This document shows, one piece after another, positions 51,551-60,876 of a stretch of DNA of 64,000 nucleotides. Origin of the DNA: Pseudoalteromonas sp. T1lg48 (GTDB lineage: Bacteria > Pseudomonadota > Gammaproteobacteria > Enterobacterales > Alteromonadaceae); contig NZ_PQCC01000001.1 in the NCBI RefSeq assembly GCF_002964785.1, positions 124,001-188,000 on the forward strand, given 5' to 3'. A model generated the notes under the pieces. It ran no database searches, was not told where the DNA came from, and worked only from the letters and a program-made list of their open reading frames with translations. The translations under genes and the position numbers were made by a program. The number at the start of each line of letters is the position of its first letter. Positions within the stretch are counted from its first letter, which is position 1.

Positions 51551-54052
51551 ATGGCGACGCCTCTCAGTTTAATGATCATCAATGCCAATGCCGCCGAGCG
51601 CGAGGTGGTTAAGCGCACATTAGGGCGCTTAGATGTCTTTGAGGTGATTGAACAAAGTGACTCGCAACAAGCCTTACAACTACTGAAAGAGCGCCCCGTC
51701 AGCTTAGTGATCACCGGCCTTGATGTGGGCAAAATTGATGGCTGGCGCTTTTCCCGCATGGTGCGCTCCGGGCTGTTAAAAACCCCCAAGCATACCCCCA
51801 TAGTGTTAACGCCCCCTTTTTACTGCGAGCGTATCGCCGAAACCACGGCGCGCAGTTATGGCATCGATGCCGTGGTGCCCATAGAGCGTCAGGACTTACT
51901 ACCGCAAACCCTTGCCAATGTGCTCTCGACGCAACTGGAAAAATCAAGCCGGTTAAAACTTTTACTGTTAGAGCCCGACGCCGCCAAAGCCCAACAGGTG
52001 AGCGATGCCTTGGCTCTCAACTTTGCGGTACAGGTGTGCGATAGCGCCACTGACACGCTCGATACCTATCTTCAGGGGCTCTATGCAATTGTGCTGCTCG
52101 ACGCCAGTGTCGCCAATGCTGCCAGCGCCAACACCCTGGTGCAGAACATTCTTGCGCGAAACCCAAGTCAGGCCATAGTGACCATTATCGACAGCCAGGA
52201 TGCGGATTATGCCGAGCAGCTGCTTTTAAGTGGCGTCACCGACTTCGTCCGTCGCCCCTACGATAACGCTTTATTGATGAAGGTCTGCGATCATGCCGCC
52301 CGTCGTGAAGACTTTATCGCCAGCTATGGTGAATTTGAAAAGAAGGTGGCGCAACTCAGCCAAAGCCAGCAAAAGTACAAAGAACTCTACTCGGCACACC
52401 AGCGGATCCTGATGCACCTTAATACCGTGGTAATGGAGCTCGACGAGCACGGGCGCATCAGCTTTCTCAACCCGGCCTGGGAGGCTAACACCGGCTTCGG
52501 CCTTAAGCACAGCATTGGCACACGCCTGGAGGACTACTGCTATGAGGCTCATAGGCCCAGACTGAATACCGCCTTGGGCGCCGTCTTTAAGGCGCAAGCA
52601 AAACGGCGTAAGGTTGAGCTACAGCTACAGGCCAGTAATGGCCAACTGATTTGGTTTGAGTGCCGTTTTCAGCATGTCAGTGATCATAATCACAGCGCCG
52701 TGATCACCGCCTCTATCGACAATATCGAAGAACGCAAACAAGCGGAGCTCAAGCTGCAACATTTAGCGCTTCACGACACCCTCACCGGGCTGCATAACCG
52801 CTATTACTTCGACTTGCAGCTCAGTGCCCTGTGCCAAGCAACCACCGGCGACGACCTTCATGCGCTGATCTATATTGATCTGGACCACTTTAAGATTATC
52901 AACGACAGCAAGGGGCACCAGGAAGGCGACACCGTGCTTAAGGAAGTAGCAGAGCTGTTTTTACAACATATCGAAGAACAGTACCTGATCTTTCGCATCG
53001 GCGGCGATGAATTTGCCATCTTATTGCCCGATACTGCGCTACTCGATGCCCATATGGTCGCCGAAAGCATCTGTGTCGCCATCGATGGTCACCAGTTTCA
53101 ATGTCAGGAGCAAATATACTCCATCAGTTGCTCCATTGGCGTAACCCAGATCTCGGCACAAAACAACGATGCCAATGAATGTTTAAAGCAGGCCGACATC
53201 GCCTTGTATATCGCCAAGAGTCAGGGTCGCAACCTGGTACACTGCTACGACGCCAGCGATTCACACAGTAACGCCATGCAATCCGGGCTGGAGTGGGGCC
53301 ATAATGTGCGCTCTGCATTGCAACAGGATAATATTGAACTGCACTATCAGCCGGTTTGGGATATCAAGCGCTCACGCATCGCCTACTATGAGGTCTTGCT
53401 GCGTCTGCGTATTAACGGTGAGCTTATCTACCCCAACCACTTTATTCCTGCTTTGGAAATGCTTAACGACAGCTATTTGATGGATCAATGTGTGGTGCGC
53501 TCGGCCATTCGCGATTTAAGCGAACATCCAGAAATTCAGCGCGTTGCTATCAACCTTTCGGCGCAATCTCTGCTCGACGACCGCCTGCTGCCACATATTA
53601 AAACCATGCTTTATGACCACGGCGTTGACCCCAAACGCGTGATCTTTGAAATTACCGAAAGCGCCAGCGTTGGCAACCTGGAAGCAACGCGTGAGATGAT
53701 CCTCGCCCTGAACGCCTTGGGCTGTGATTTCTCTATCGACGACTTTGGTACCGGCTTTAGTACCTTCGACTATCTCAAACGCCTACCGGCACAGCATGTT
53801 AAAATTGATGGCTCTTTTGTCCGCGACATGCAACGTGATCCCATAGACTACGCCTTGGTTAAGGCCATTAATGATATCGCCGCCTCCCTCAATAAGGGCT
53901 CGGTTGCCGAATATGTGGAAAACAAAGAAATCTACCGCATGCTTAAGGAGATAGGCGTAGATTATGCCCAGGGTTACTTTATTGCCAAGCCGGCTCCCCT
54001 CCATGCCCTCGAAAACAACCAAAAAATAATCACTGCAAAAACATCAGACTAA
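51551..54052 (+). CDS. Pseudo-receiver/receiver-PAS-GGDEF-EAL cyclic-di-GMP protein
   Basis: An 833-residue signalling protein. Residues 1-120 fold like a receiver, but the phosphoacceptor Asp is replaced by Gly (LVITGLDVGKIDGW) and the acidic pocket is lost, so it should not be phosphorylated. Residues 135-255 form a second receiver-like domain that keeps the Asp (AIVLLDASV). A PAS domain (about 285-400), GGDEF (415-570) and EAL (585-830) follow. GGDEF is intact (RIGGDEF); no RxxD inhibitory site is visible. EAL motifs YEVLLRL, INLSAQSL, ITES, DDFGTG, KIDGSF and AEYVE are present. It could make or break down c-di-GMP. No histidine kinase is adjacent. Confidence 0.88.
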   Translation: MATPLSLMIINANAAEREVVKRTLGRLDVFEVIEQSDSQQALQLLKERPVSLVITGLDVGKIDGWRFSRMVRSGLLKTPKHTPIVLTPPFYCERIAETTARSYGIDAVVPIERQDLLPQTLANVLSTQLEKSSRLKLLLLEPDAAKAQQVSDALALNFAVQVCDSATDTLDTYLQGLYAIVLLDASVANAASANTLVQNILARNPSQAIVTIIDSQDADYAEQLLLSGVTDFVRRPYDNALLMKVCDHAARREDFIASYGEFEKKVAQLSQSQQKYKELYSAHQRILMHLNTVVMELDEHGRISFLNPAWEANTGFGLKHSIGTRLEDYCYEAHRPRLNTALGAVFKAQAKRRKVELQLQASNGQLIWFECRFQHVSDHNHSAVITASIDNIEERKQAELKLQHLALHDTLTGLHNRYYFDLQLSALCQATTGDDLHALIYIDLDHFKIINDSKGHQEGDTVLKEVAELFLQHIEEQYLIFRIGGDEFAILLPDTALLDAHMVAESICVAIDGHQFQCQEQIYSISCSIGVTQISAQNNDANECLKQADIALYIAKSQGRNLVHCYDASDSHSNAMQSGLEWGHNVRSALQQDNIELHYQPVWDIKRSRIAYYEVLLRLRINGELIYPNHFIPALEMLNDSYLMDQCVVRSAIRDLSEHPEIQRVAINLSAQSLLDDRLLPHIKTMLYDHGVDPKRVIFEITESASVGNLEATREMILALNALGCDFSIDDFGTGFSTFDYLKRLPAQHVKIDGSFVRDMQRDPIDYALVKAINDIAASLNKGSVAEYVENKEIYRMLKEIGVDYAQGYFIAKPAPLHALENNQKIITAKTSD

Positions 54053-54056
54053 GTGC

Positions 54057-54079
54057 TAACTGGCTATTTTTTAGCTAGT
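54057..54079 (+). terminator. Hairpin after the GGDEF-EAL gene
   Basis: ACTGGCTA/TAGCTAGT stem with T-rich loop, a few bases after the stop codon. No T-tract follows, so terminator activity is uncertain. Confidence 0.45.
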
Positions 54080-54339
54080 ACTCCTATTGCTCTGCACACG
54101 CTTGTCTATACTGAGTAGTTCATGGTCTGTCTGAGCTCATTGCGGCAATCGCCGAGGTGTAAGTAAAACGACCATAAATGCGCTAACCGTGCCAAAGGCA
54201 AAGCAGCCAAGGTGGTGCGGTGTATACAACTAATAATGGCCCAACAATGGAATGTGGCAAAACCAGTCTACTGGTTCAGGAACTCCGCGTCGCCGCCTGT
54301 ACTCAGGGGTGTGGAAGACTACAAATAAAGGAAATCGGC

Positions 54340-54543
54340 ATGTTTTTTTTAGTTACTCTACTTTTGTGCGTCAACCTGTTTATAGCCGGGCAATGCTATA
54401 TGCATGCCAAACGTAAAGGCTATCCGGTGAAGCTCTTTCTCGCTTTGGGTCTAGTGCCCTACTTTAATTTAGTGGTATGGGTGTACCTACTGTTTCTACC
54501 GGCCCTGGAAAAACACCAATTTGGCTCAAAAACAACCCTGTAG
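54340..54543 (+). CDS. Small hydrophobic protein, unknown function
   Basis: A 67-residue protein from ATG 54340, preceded by AAAGGA at good spacing; the longer open frame upstream to 54220 has no ribosome site. Two membrane segments are likely (residues 2-18 and 32-52), with a basic connector HAKRKGYPVK. No family recognised. It ends in a strong hairpin. Confidence 0.65.
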   Translation: MFFLVTLLLCVNLFIAGQCYMHAKRKGYPVKLFLALGLVPYFNLVVWVYLLFLPALEKHQFGSKTTL

Positions 54544-54560
54544 TTTTCACTACAGGGTGT
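54534..54560 (+). terminator. Hairpin overlapping the end of the small membrane-protein gene
   Basis: A perfect 10-bp stem ACCCTGTAGT/ACTACAGGGT with loop TTTC. The stop codon lies inside it. The T-tract is weak. Confidence 0.6.
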
Positions 54561-54678
54561 TAGGTTGGGTGTATGGTTTAGGAATCAAGGTCTGGGGCAT
54601 ATAGTCTGGACTTATGCTCCGAATGGGGCTCACACTTAGTGCGCGCAACCCACCTACAGCCGCTTGCACGGCCGTCCG

Positions 54679-55563
54679 CTATAATGCGTATTGCTTGGCT
54701 CTGCTTAGCAAACCTTTATGGTCCAGCTTGCCACTTACACAACGGTTGATATCAGCCTTTTTAAATACCACCATATGCTGATTACGCGACTGATTAAATT
54801 GTACATTTACAAACTGCTCATCATTGATGTCGCGCATCCCCACACCATAATCACAGAGGCTACGGGCGACGCTGGTAAGCGCTTTTTGTAATTGCTCCTG
54901 CTGCTTTTTCTCTTGTTTTTCCTTATGTTTTAAGCGCTTCTCTTTCACTTCTTTTACCAGCACCTTATTTTTAGCATCAAGGGCATCTTTCTTTTCGCGC
55001 AACTTAACGACTTCACGTTCTATTTCCTGCAACTGCTCGGTAAGCTCCTTATCGTTATCCTGCAGCTTGGACTGAATTTTGAGCTCCCGCTGCTCACGGT
55101 TCAATTCACGAATGCGAAAGCTCAGCTCTCTTTGCGCTTCGGCAGCAGCGCGCATTTGTTCCGATTGCTCGCGGATATCATCTAACGAAATAATGATCTC
55201 TTTCGTCTCGGTACCAACGACTTCTCCATTAACGAATTCCATATGACCGTCATTCATGGTCACAGAATCGGCGGTGATCACCGCCTCGGGCGGCAGTGGC
55301 GGTAACGGCATATCCTCGAACTCACTGACAAACACAAAGTGGTTATCCAAACGAATCCGGTATAACACTCCCTGCTCGGCCAAATAGGTGCTGGAGACCT
55401 GCACCGAGTGCTGGTCTAAATCCTGTTTCAACGCCGTGCCAAGGATATTTTCCACTATGCCAATTTGACGTTGCACCTGGTCAAACTCACCGGCTTGCGC
55501 CACGCCAGCAAAAGCACTTACACCGAGCGCAACGGCGCTTGCTATTATGTATTTTTTCATCAT
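54679..55563 (-). CDS. Periplasmic coiled-coil protein of the ECF sigma locus
   Basis: A 294-residue exported protein with a signal peptide (residues 1-24, cleavage AQA-GE). A short globular N-terminal part (GEFDQVQRQIGIVENIL ... VFVSEFEDMPLPPLPPEAV) is followed by about 100 residues of charged coiled coil (residues 125-225, rich in Glu, Lys, Gln) and a small C-terminal domain with two Cys (SLCDYG and NRCVSG). No known family was recognised. It overlaps the anti-sigma-like gene by four bases, so all three genes should be made together. It could be the sensor or effector of the system. Confidence 0.75.
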   Translation of the reverse strand: MMKKYIIASAVALGVSAFAGVAQAGEFDQVQRQIGIVENILGTALKQDLDQHSVQVSSTYLAEQGVLYRIRLDNHFVFVSEFEDMPLPPLPPEAVITADSVTMNDGHMEFVNGEVVGTETKEIIISLDDIREQSEQMRAAAEAQRELSFRIRELNREQRELKIQSKLQDNDKELTEQLQEIEREVVKLREKKDALDAKNKVLVKEVKEKRLKHKEKQEKKQQEQLQKALTSVARSLCDYGVGMRDINDEQFVNVQFNQSRNQHMVVFKKADINRCVSGKLDHKGLLSRAKQYAL

Positions 55564-56168
55564 TTACTCTCTGTGTTGTAAGCCGTGCTATAAGGCGGCT
55601 GTTGTTCAATTTGTTCTGCAATATCATTGAGCTGCATACGCAAATAGGCGTTATCTTGGGCGCGCTGGGTGTTGATGTAATCAACCAGGGTCGCCATGGC
55701 GTTTTGTCGCTCGCTGCGGGCAATATCTACGGTTTGAGTGGCTATATCCGCTAGGGCTTGCTTTTGCCACTGCGACTGTGCCATAAGGGCCTCACTTAAC
55801 TGCTGCATCTGCTGTTTTTGTACCGCCAGCGTTTGCCGTTGCTGTTGAATTTGCGCCACCAACTGCTGGTTCGTGCCATATACCTGGTAACCACCAAAGA
55901 GCATGGCAAGGCTCATGACGCCAGCGGCTACCCAGGGTAAATACTGACTTGAGGTCGGTGTCGATGGAAAGACCAGCTCAGGCAGCCAATGCGTTGGAAC
56001 CGCTTGTTCTTCAAGCCGTTCGACAGCCCCCTGCCAATACTCGGCCTGTTTAAGCAAGGATCCAAACATAGGGTCGTGAGTCAGTGCCGCCATTTCATCC
56101 GCGCTCAACACCTCACCTTCCAAATATCGGGCAAAAATCGCTTCAAGATCATTTTGCTTAGCCATCAT
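55560..56168 (-). CDS. Putative anti-sigma factor (membrane-anchored)
   Basis: A 202-residue protein with a 76-residue cytoplasmic part (FARYLEGEVLSADEMAAL, resembling anti-sigma N-termini), one membrane helix near residues 77-97 and a Gln-rich periplasmic coiled coil of about 100 residues. Being directly downstream of an ECF sigma gene with an 11-base overlap, it is the likely anti-sigma factor. No HxxxCxxC zinc motif is present. It might be released by regulated proteolysis, as RseA is; inferred. Confidence 0.72.
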   Translation of the reverse strand: MMAKQNDLEAIFARYLEGEVLSADEMAALTHDPMFGSLLKQAEYWQGAVERLEEQAVPTHWLPELVFPSTPTSSQYLPWVAAGVMSLAMLFGGYQVYGTNQQLVAQIQQQRQTLAVQKQQMQQLSEALMAQSQWQKQALADIATQTVDIARSERQNAMATLVDYINTQRAQDNAYLRMQLNDIAEQIEQQPPYSTAYNTESK

Positions 56169-56712
56169 TAACCTCCAATTGCGGCTTTAAACGACCTAAC
56201 GCCGCGTACAAACGTGTTTTTACCGTATTGGTCGATAAATCCAACTGCTGGGCAATGTCGTCAAAGGTACAGTGTTGGAAAAACTTCATCTCAACCACGA
56301 CCCTTTGCTCGAACGGTAATTTGGCGAGCTCCGCTAACAGCTGTTGATTTTGTTGTGCCTGCATCAGCGGGCGCTCCATATGCAGTACGTTACTGCAGGG
56401 CTCAACCACCTCGTCCATATTTTGATGCTGTCGATGGCGGCGAAAATGCTCCGCTGACTTGTTATAGGCAATGCGAAACAACCAGGTATGCAGCTGGCTA
56501 TGACCGTTAAACTGGCTCAACCCTTGATATGCACTGATAAAGGTTTCCTGCATAACATCAAGGGCATCGTCGGGATGTTGAAGCAACCTGAGACACTGGT
56601 TATACAGCCTTTTCTCGTGGCGCTTCACCAGAGCAAGCCAGGCTTTACTGCTACCGCTTTGCGCTTTTTTTATTAGCCGTTGTTCTGAGTTAAATATCAC
56701 GTAATTAGGCAA
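56158..56712 (-). CDS. ECF-type RNA polymerase sigma factor
   Basis: A 184-residue sigma-70 family protein with only regions 2 and 4. Region 2 has LLQHPDDALDVMQETFISAYQGLSQF and LHTWLFRIAYNKSAEHFRRH; region 4 is LPFEQRVVVEMKFFQHCTFDDIAQQLDLSTNTVKTRLY, a helix-turn-helix. The start is TTG 56712 or GTG 56700; neither has a strong ribosome site. It probably responds to an envelope signal, given its neighbours. Not RpoE itself: no rseA/rseB/rseC follow. Confidence 0.9.
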   Translation of the reverse strand: MPNYVIFNSEQRLIKKAQSGSSKAWLALVKRHEKRLYNQCLRLLQHPDDALDVMQETFISAYQGLSQFNGHSQLHTWLFRIAYNKSAEHFRRHRQHQNMDEVVEPCSNVLHMERPLMQAQQNQQLLAELAKLPFEQRVVVEMKFFQHCTFDDIAQQLDLSTNTVKTRLYAALGRLKPQLEVNDG

Positions 56713-56782
56713 TCAATTGATTGTGTTATTAGGTTAGTTGCAAGGCAGCTGGAAAAAGTTTGGAAAAATTTAATTTATTTAT

Positions 56783-56808
56783 AAAAAAAGCGGCCTAAGC
56801 CGCTTTCA
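56783..56808 (-). terminator. Rho-independent terminator of oxyR
   Basis: Stem AAAGCGGC/GCCGCTTT with loop TTAG (minus strand), followed by T7, eight bases downstream of the oxyR stop codon. Confidence 0.92.
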
Positions 56809-56816
56809 AAATACTG

Positions 56817-57731
56817 TTATTCACTACCCACGGTGCAGCAGGTGCGAAGAAATTCGCCCACCTTATCACTGAATAGACGAAAGTCGCCGATACGTCCCGT
56901 GGTCTTACGCCAAATCAAACCAACGTCACGGTGCGCATCGGAGCCCGAGCTCACCGCCAACAAAGGCTTGGAGTCTAAAATTCCGGCATTCAGCGCCATT
57001 TGCGGTAAGAAGGTTACGCCAAGCTTGTACTCCACCATGGAAAGCAGGGTATGCAGATTGCTGGCCTCAAAAGGATTAATGCAACTGGCGCGCTCTAAAT
57101 TACAGGCACTCAGGGCATGACCCGTCATACAGTGTTCGCGTTCCAGCAAAAACACGCTGTGCTCCGGAAGCAGGTTGTAATCCAGTTCCGAATCAATGTG
57201 ATAGTCCTTATGATGCACCAGGTAAAATTTATCCTTGGCGAGAACCTGGGTATGAAAACGACCTGTTTCATATGGCAAGGCCAGTAAGGCGATATCGATA
57301 TGGCCATGCTCGAGCTTATCAAGCAGGTTATCACTGGTGTCTTCTACCAGCACCAAGTCCAGATCTTTAAAGGTTGCCTTACAATAACAATGCAGCGGCG
57401 CAGCAATAAAACTGGCGATGGTGGGAATAATGCCGATAGTGAGCGAGCCGCTCAACGGATGCAAATGGCTGCGAGTAAGCTCTTTAACGCTCATGGTATC
57501 GTCAATGATCTTCTTCGCCTTTTCTACCACTTCCTCGCCAATAGCGGTAAACATCAGGCTACGATTTTCCCGCTCGATCAACTGCACCCCAAGGTTTTCT
57601 TCGAGGTTTTGAATGGCACTACTCAGGGTCGACTGACCTATATAGCAAGCGGCGGCGGCGCGGCCAAAATGCTGATGCTGGTGTACGGCTAAGAGATACT
57701 GAAGCTGCTTAATACTGGGTAGGTTCGTCAT
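56817..57731 (-). CDS. oxyR: Hydrogen-peroxide-sensing regulator OxyR
   Basis: A 304-residue LysR-family regulator. The N-terminal helix-turn-helix (QHFGRAAAACYIGQSTLS) is followed by the sensor domain with Cys201 and Cys210 in LEREHCMTGHALSAC, spaced as Cys199 and Cys208 of E. coli OxyR. This supports peroxide-induced disulfide formation. ATG 57731 gives the standard N-terminus; GTG 57743 is an alternative. It follows the pit gene in the same direction, about 100 bases apart. Confidence 0.93.
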   Translation of the reverse strand: MTNLPSIKQLQYLLAVHQHQHFGRAAAACYIGQSTLSSAIQNLEENLGVQLIERENRSLMFTAIGEEVVEKAKKIIDDTMSVKELTRSHLHPLSGSLTIGIIPTIASFIAAPLHCYCKATFKDLDLVLVEDTSDNLLDKLEHGHIDIALLALPYETGRFHTQVLAKDKFYLVHHKDYHIDSELDYNLLPEHSVFLLEREHCMTGHALSACNLERASCINPFEASNLHTLLSMVEYKLGVTFLPQMALNAGILDSKPLLAVSSGSDAHRDVGLIWRKTTGRIGDFRLFSDKVGEFLRTCCTVGSE

Positions 57732-57830
57732 ATTTATGCTCACAAATAAAAAGACCCCAACACCTAGGGCGTTGAGATCTTTTCAAGCTAAAAGACTGTT
57801 TAGTCGTGGTAGGCGATTGACGCCTACGCT

Positions 57831-59099
57831 TTATACGCCAAATGCTGTTCGTAATATGTAGAAGATTACAATAGCAAGTGCGGCACCAACAGGCAACGTA
57901 ATTACCCAAGAAACAACGATATTTCTTATTACGCTCATATTAAGTGCAGCAATACCGCGGGCCATACCTACACCCAATACCGCACCAACCAAGGTTTGCG
58001 TGGTAGAAATAGGCAGACCCGTACCCGAGGCGATAACAACGGTAGAGGCAGCGGCAAGCTCGGCAGCAAAACCACGGCTAGGCGTTAGGTGAGTGATGCC
58101 TTCACCAATGGTTTTAATTACCTTCTTACCTAGTAGCGCAAGACCAACAACGATACCAATACCACCAAGAGGTAGAATCCACCAGGCAAGGGCTGCTTTC
58201 TTAGCGATTTCACCATTGTTTTCAACAATGTTAACTACCGCAGCAAGTGGACCAATAGCGTTAGCTACGTCGTTTGAACCGTGTGCAAAGGCCATACAAC
58301 AGGCGGTCAGAACCATTAATACCGCAAACACTTTTTCAACGTTGTTGAACTGCATTTTCTTGTCAGCTTTCGGGTCCATCTTCAAGCGTTGGATAACGAT
58401 TTTACCGATAATGGCAATAACAACGGCAATGCCGATAGAAAGCAGATAACCTTCCACTGCGCCCATGTTAATACCTATGTGCTTTAAGCCTTTTTTGATC
58501 GTTACCAGCGACATAACAAAACCGGCCAGACCCATATACAGAGGTACAAAACGCTTGGCGTTCTCAAGCGGTTTTTCGGTATCGAAGATCAGCTTTTGTG
58601 CACTCATAAAGATAAGGTAGGCGATAAAGCCAGAGATTGCCGGGGTGACAATCCAGCTACCTACTATGCCTGCAACCTTAGTCCACTGAATCGCTTCACT
58701 GCCCACGGCAACAAGGGCGAAACCAATGATGGCACCAATGATTGAGTGAGTAGTCGATACAGGCCAGCCTAGGAAAGAGGCGATCAATAACCAGCTACCC
58801 GCTGCAAAGAGCGCGGCAATCATACCCAGAACCATGAGCTCAGGGATATCAGCAAATGGGGCGGCATCAATAATACCTTTACGGATCGTTGATGTTACTT
58901 CACCGCCAGCCAAGTAGGCACCGGCAAATTCAAAAATCATCGCAACGATGATTGCTTGTTTGATCGTTAGAGCTTTAGAGCCCACAGAAGTACCCATGGC
59001 GTTGGCAACATCGTTTGCACCGATACCATAAGCCATGAAGAAACCTACCGCTGCGGCTACAAGCACTAACACGGTACCGTAGGACGAAATAATATCCAT
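57831..59099 (-). CDS. pit: Low-affinity inorganic phosphate transporter (PiT family)
   Basis: A 422-residue membrane transporter with two repeated PiT signatures: GANDVANAMGTSVGSKAL near residue 27 and GSNDVANAIGPLAAVV near residue 275. About ten helices are expected. It takes up phosphate-metal complexes by proton symport. It lies 72 bases downstream of the DUF47 gene, which is the usual accessory partner. Confidence 0.95.
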   Translation of the reverse strand: MDIISSYGTVLVLVAAAVGFFMAYGIGANDVANAMGTSVGSKALTIKQAIIVAMIFEFAGAYLAGGEVTSTIRKGIIDAAPFADIPELMVLGMIAALFAAGSWLLIASFLGWPVSTTHSIIGAIIGFALVAVGSEAIQWTKVAGIVGSWIVTPAISGFIAYLIFMSAQKLIFDTEKPLENAKRFVPLYMGLAGFVMSLVTIKKGLKHIGINMGAVEGYLLSIGIAVVIAIIGKIVIQRLKMDPKADKKMQFNNVEKVFAVLMVLTACCMAFAHGSNDVANAIGPLAAVVNIVENNGEIAKKAALAWWILPLGGIGIVVGLALLGKKVIKTIGEGITHLTPSRGFAAELAAASTVVIASGTGLPISTTQTLVGAVLGVGMARGIAALNMSVIRNIVVSWVITLPVGAALAIVIFYILRTAFGV

Positions 59100-59171
59100 C
59101 AGAAAAACCTTATTTTTTTAACTTTGTGTGATTTAACACCGAGCCTTTCACTGGGTTAAATCCTGGCAATG

Positions 59172-59849
59172 TTAACGGGCTAACAGTACTTCTAAACGAG
59201 CACCTACTCGTTCAGCGATATCTGCTAAATCACCCACCCATTCGATGATCTTGTATAAGAACATCACGTCAACGGGATTCATTGTGTCTTCGATGCGACG
59301 TAATTCATGACGCAATCTGATTTGCATGTCGTCAGTGTCTTGCTCAATAGCATCAAGCTCGACAAGCATTTTTTCCACCAGTGTTACTTCGCGACCACGA
59401 AAACCGGTTTCCAACAACTCGTCAAGTTCATTGATAGCTTTTGATGCTTGTTTTGTTGCATCCACACAACGAGATAAGTATTGCAAGAAGTCTTTTTGGA
59501 TGGTCTCTGGGATTGTCATCTCACGACCGACAACACGACCGGCAATATCTTTTGCTTTGTTAGCAATCTTATCTTGATGAGTGATCAGCTCGAGGAGATC
59601 GGTACGCTCAACTGGAAGGAACAAACCACGTGGCAAGTTAAGACGGATTTCACGTTTTAACTCGTCCGCTTCACGTTCTAGTGAGCGAATTTTAAGGCGC
59701 AATTCTTCCGCTTCATGCCACTGTTTTTCAAATACACATTCAAAAAACGGAATAAGCATGGCGCTGGCTTTATGCACCTTTTTAATATGATCTTCGATTG
59801 GTTTAATAGGCGATTTTGCAAAAACCCCTAAAAACGCATTACTAGGCAT
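59172..59849 (-). CDS. DUF47 (TIGR00153, PhoU-like) phosphate transport regulator
   Basis: A 225-residue, fully helical protein of the DUF47 family, related to PhoU. FAKSPIKPIEDHIKKVHKAS at the start and RSLEREADELKREIRLNLPRG are typical. It is nearly always paired with a PiT transporter and is thought to regulate it; here it lies directly upstream of pit. Confidence 0.92.
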   Translation of the reverse strand: MPSNAFLGVFAKSPIKPIEDHIKKVHKASAMLIPFFECVFEKQWHEAEELRLKIRSLEREADELKREIRLNLPRGLFLPVERTDLLELITHQDKIANKAKDIAGRVVGREMTIPETIQKDFLQYLSRCVDATKQASKAINELDELLETGFRGREVTLVEKMLVELDAIEQDTDDMQIRLRHELRRIEDTMNPVDVMFLYKIIEWVGDLADIAERVGARLEVLLAR

Positions 59850-60070
59850 AACTGACCCTTTGAATCTTAGTTTGCAATAAAATCGTCATAAATAAGTCAT
59901 AGAAACGTCTTAGGATTACTCCTATAGTCGCGGCTAATCTAAATTTATTTTCGATTTGCATCTTTATGCTTCGGGCGTAATTTTACCTTATTAATCACCC
60001 AAACGCATGAATTTTCATGCTCAATTCATCATTGTTTTGCCAACTCAAAGGCAATGAGAAATATAAGCAT

Positions 60071-60098
60071 GAAAAAGGGCAAAAATCCTTTCTGCCCT
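60071..60098 (-). terminator. Terminator of phoU
   Basis: Minus-strand stem GGGCA/TGCCC with T-rich loop and trailing TTTTT, about 20 bases downstream of the phoU stop codon. It separates the pst operon from DUF47-pit. Confidence 0.82.
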
Positions 60099-60115
60099 GG
60101 CATTTTTACTACCCG

Positions 60116-60817
60116 TTAGATGGTTTTCGCAATCGTGTCCTGTGACACGTGGCGAATGTCTTTACCCTTAACAAAGTAGATTACATATTCGGAAATATTC
60201 TGGCAGCGATCGCCAATACGCTCCAATGAACGTACCGACCAGATCAGCTCCATTACACGAGGAATAGAGCGTGGGTCTTCCATCATGTAGGTCATGATCT
60301 GACGCGTCAGCGCTTCGTATTCACGGTCGACCTTTTCATCGGCCTTGTGTACTTCAAACGCTTTTTGCGCGTCCATACGAGCAAAGGCATCGAGCACATC
60401 GTGCAGCATTTTTGACACCAGGCGACCCATGTTTTCCATGTTCACCAACAAGCCCTGCTGATCCTTGGTAAAGGAGTCCAGCGCAACCTTGGCGATGCGC
60501 TCGGCTTCGTCGCCGATACGCTCTAAATCGGCAATGGTTTTTGCAATGGCAACAACCAGGCGTAAATCGCTCGCCGCCGGTTGGCGCTTGGCGATAATGC
60601 GTGTGCATTCTTCGTCAATATTGACTTCCATCGCATTCACACGGTAATCGTTTTCTTTGACCTTCTTAGCCAATTCAGTATCGCCTTTGGCGACAGCGTC
60701 AAGCGCACTATTTAGTTGCTGTTCAACCAAACCACCCATGCTCAATACATGGTTACGCACATTTTCCAGCTCTTCGTTGAACTTACCAGAGATGTGCTTA
60801 TTAATATTGTGTTCCAT
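60116..60817 (-). CDS. phoU: Phosphate signalling protein PhoU
   Basis: A 233-residue two-repeat helical protein that links PstSCAB to the PhoR-PhoB sensor system. The metal-binding motif [13 protein letters not shown] and the matching second-repeat [15 protein letters not shown] are both present. It is 59 bases downstream of pstB, the standard last gene of the pst operon. Confidence 0.96.
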   Translation of the reverse strand: MEHNINKHISGKFNEELENVRNHVLSMGGLVEQQLNSALDAVAKGDTELAKKVKENDYRVNAMEVNIDEECTRIIAKRQPAASDLRLVVAIAKTIADLERIGDEAERIAKVALDSFTKDQQGLLVNMENMGRLVSKMLHDVLDAFARMDAQKAFEVHKADEKVDREYEALTRQIMTYMMEDPRSIPRVMELIWSVRSLERIGDRCQNISEYVIYFVKGKDIRHVSQDTIAKTI

Positions 60818-60876
60818 AATGGCCTTCTTAATTCTTACCTAATAATGATAGCAAGCATTGCTACGCCCATCACAGC

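Noticed and set aside
54150-54339. Possible c-di-GMP (GEMM) riboswitch before the small membrane-protein gene
   Set aside because: CCAAAGGCAAAGC resembles part of the motif, but the second conserved element (GGACGCAAAGCC) and the GAAA loop are missing.
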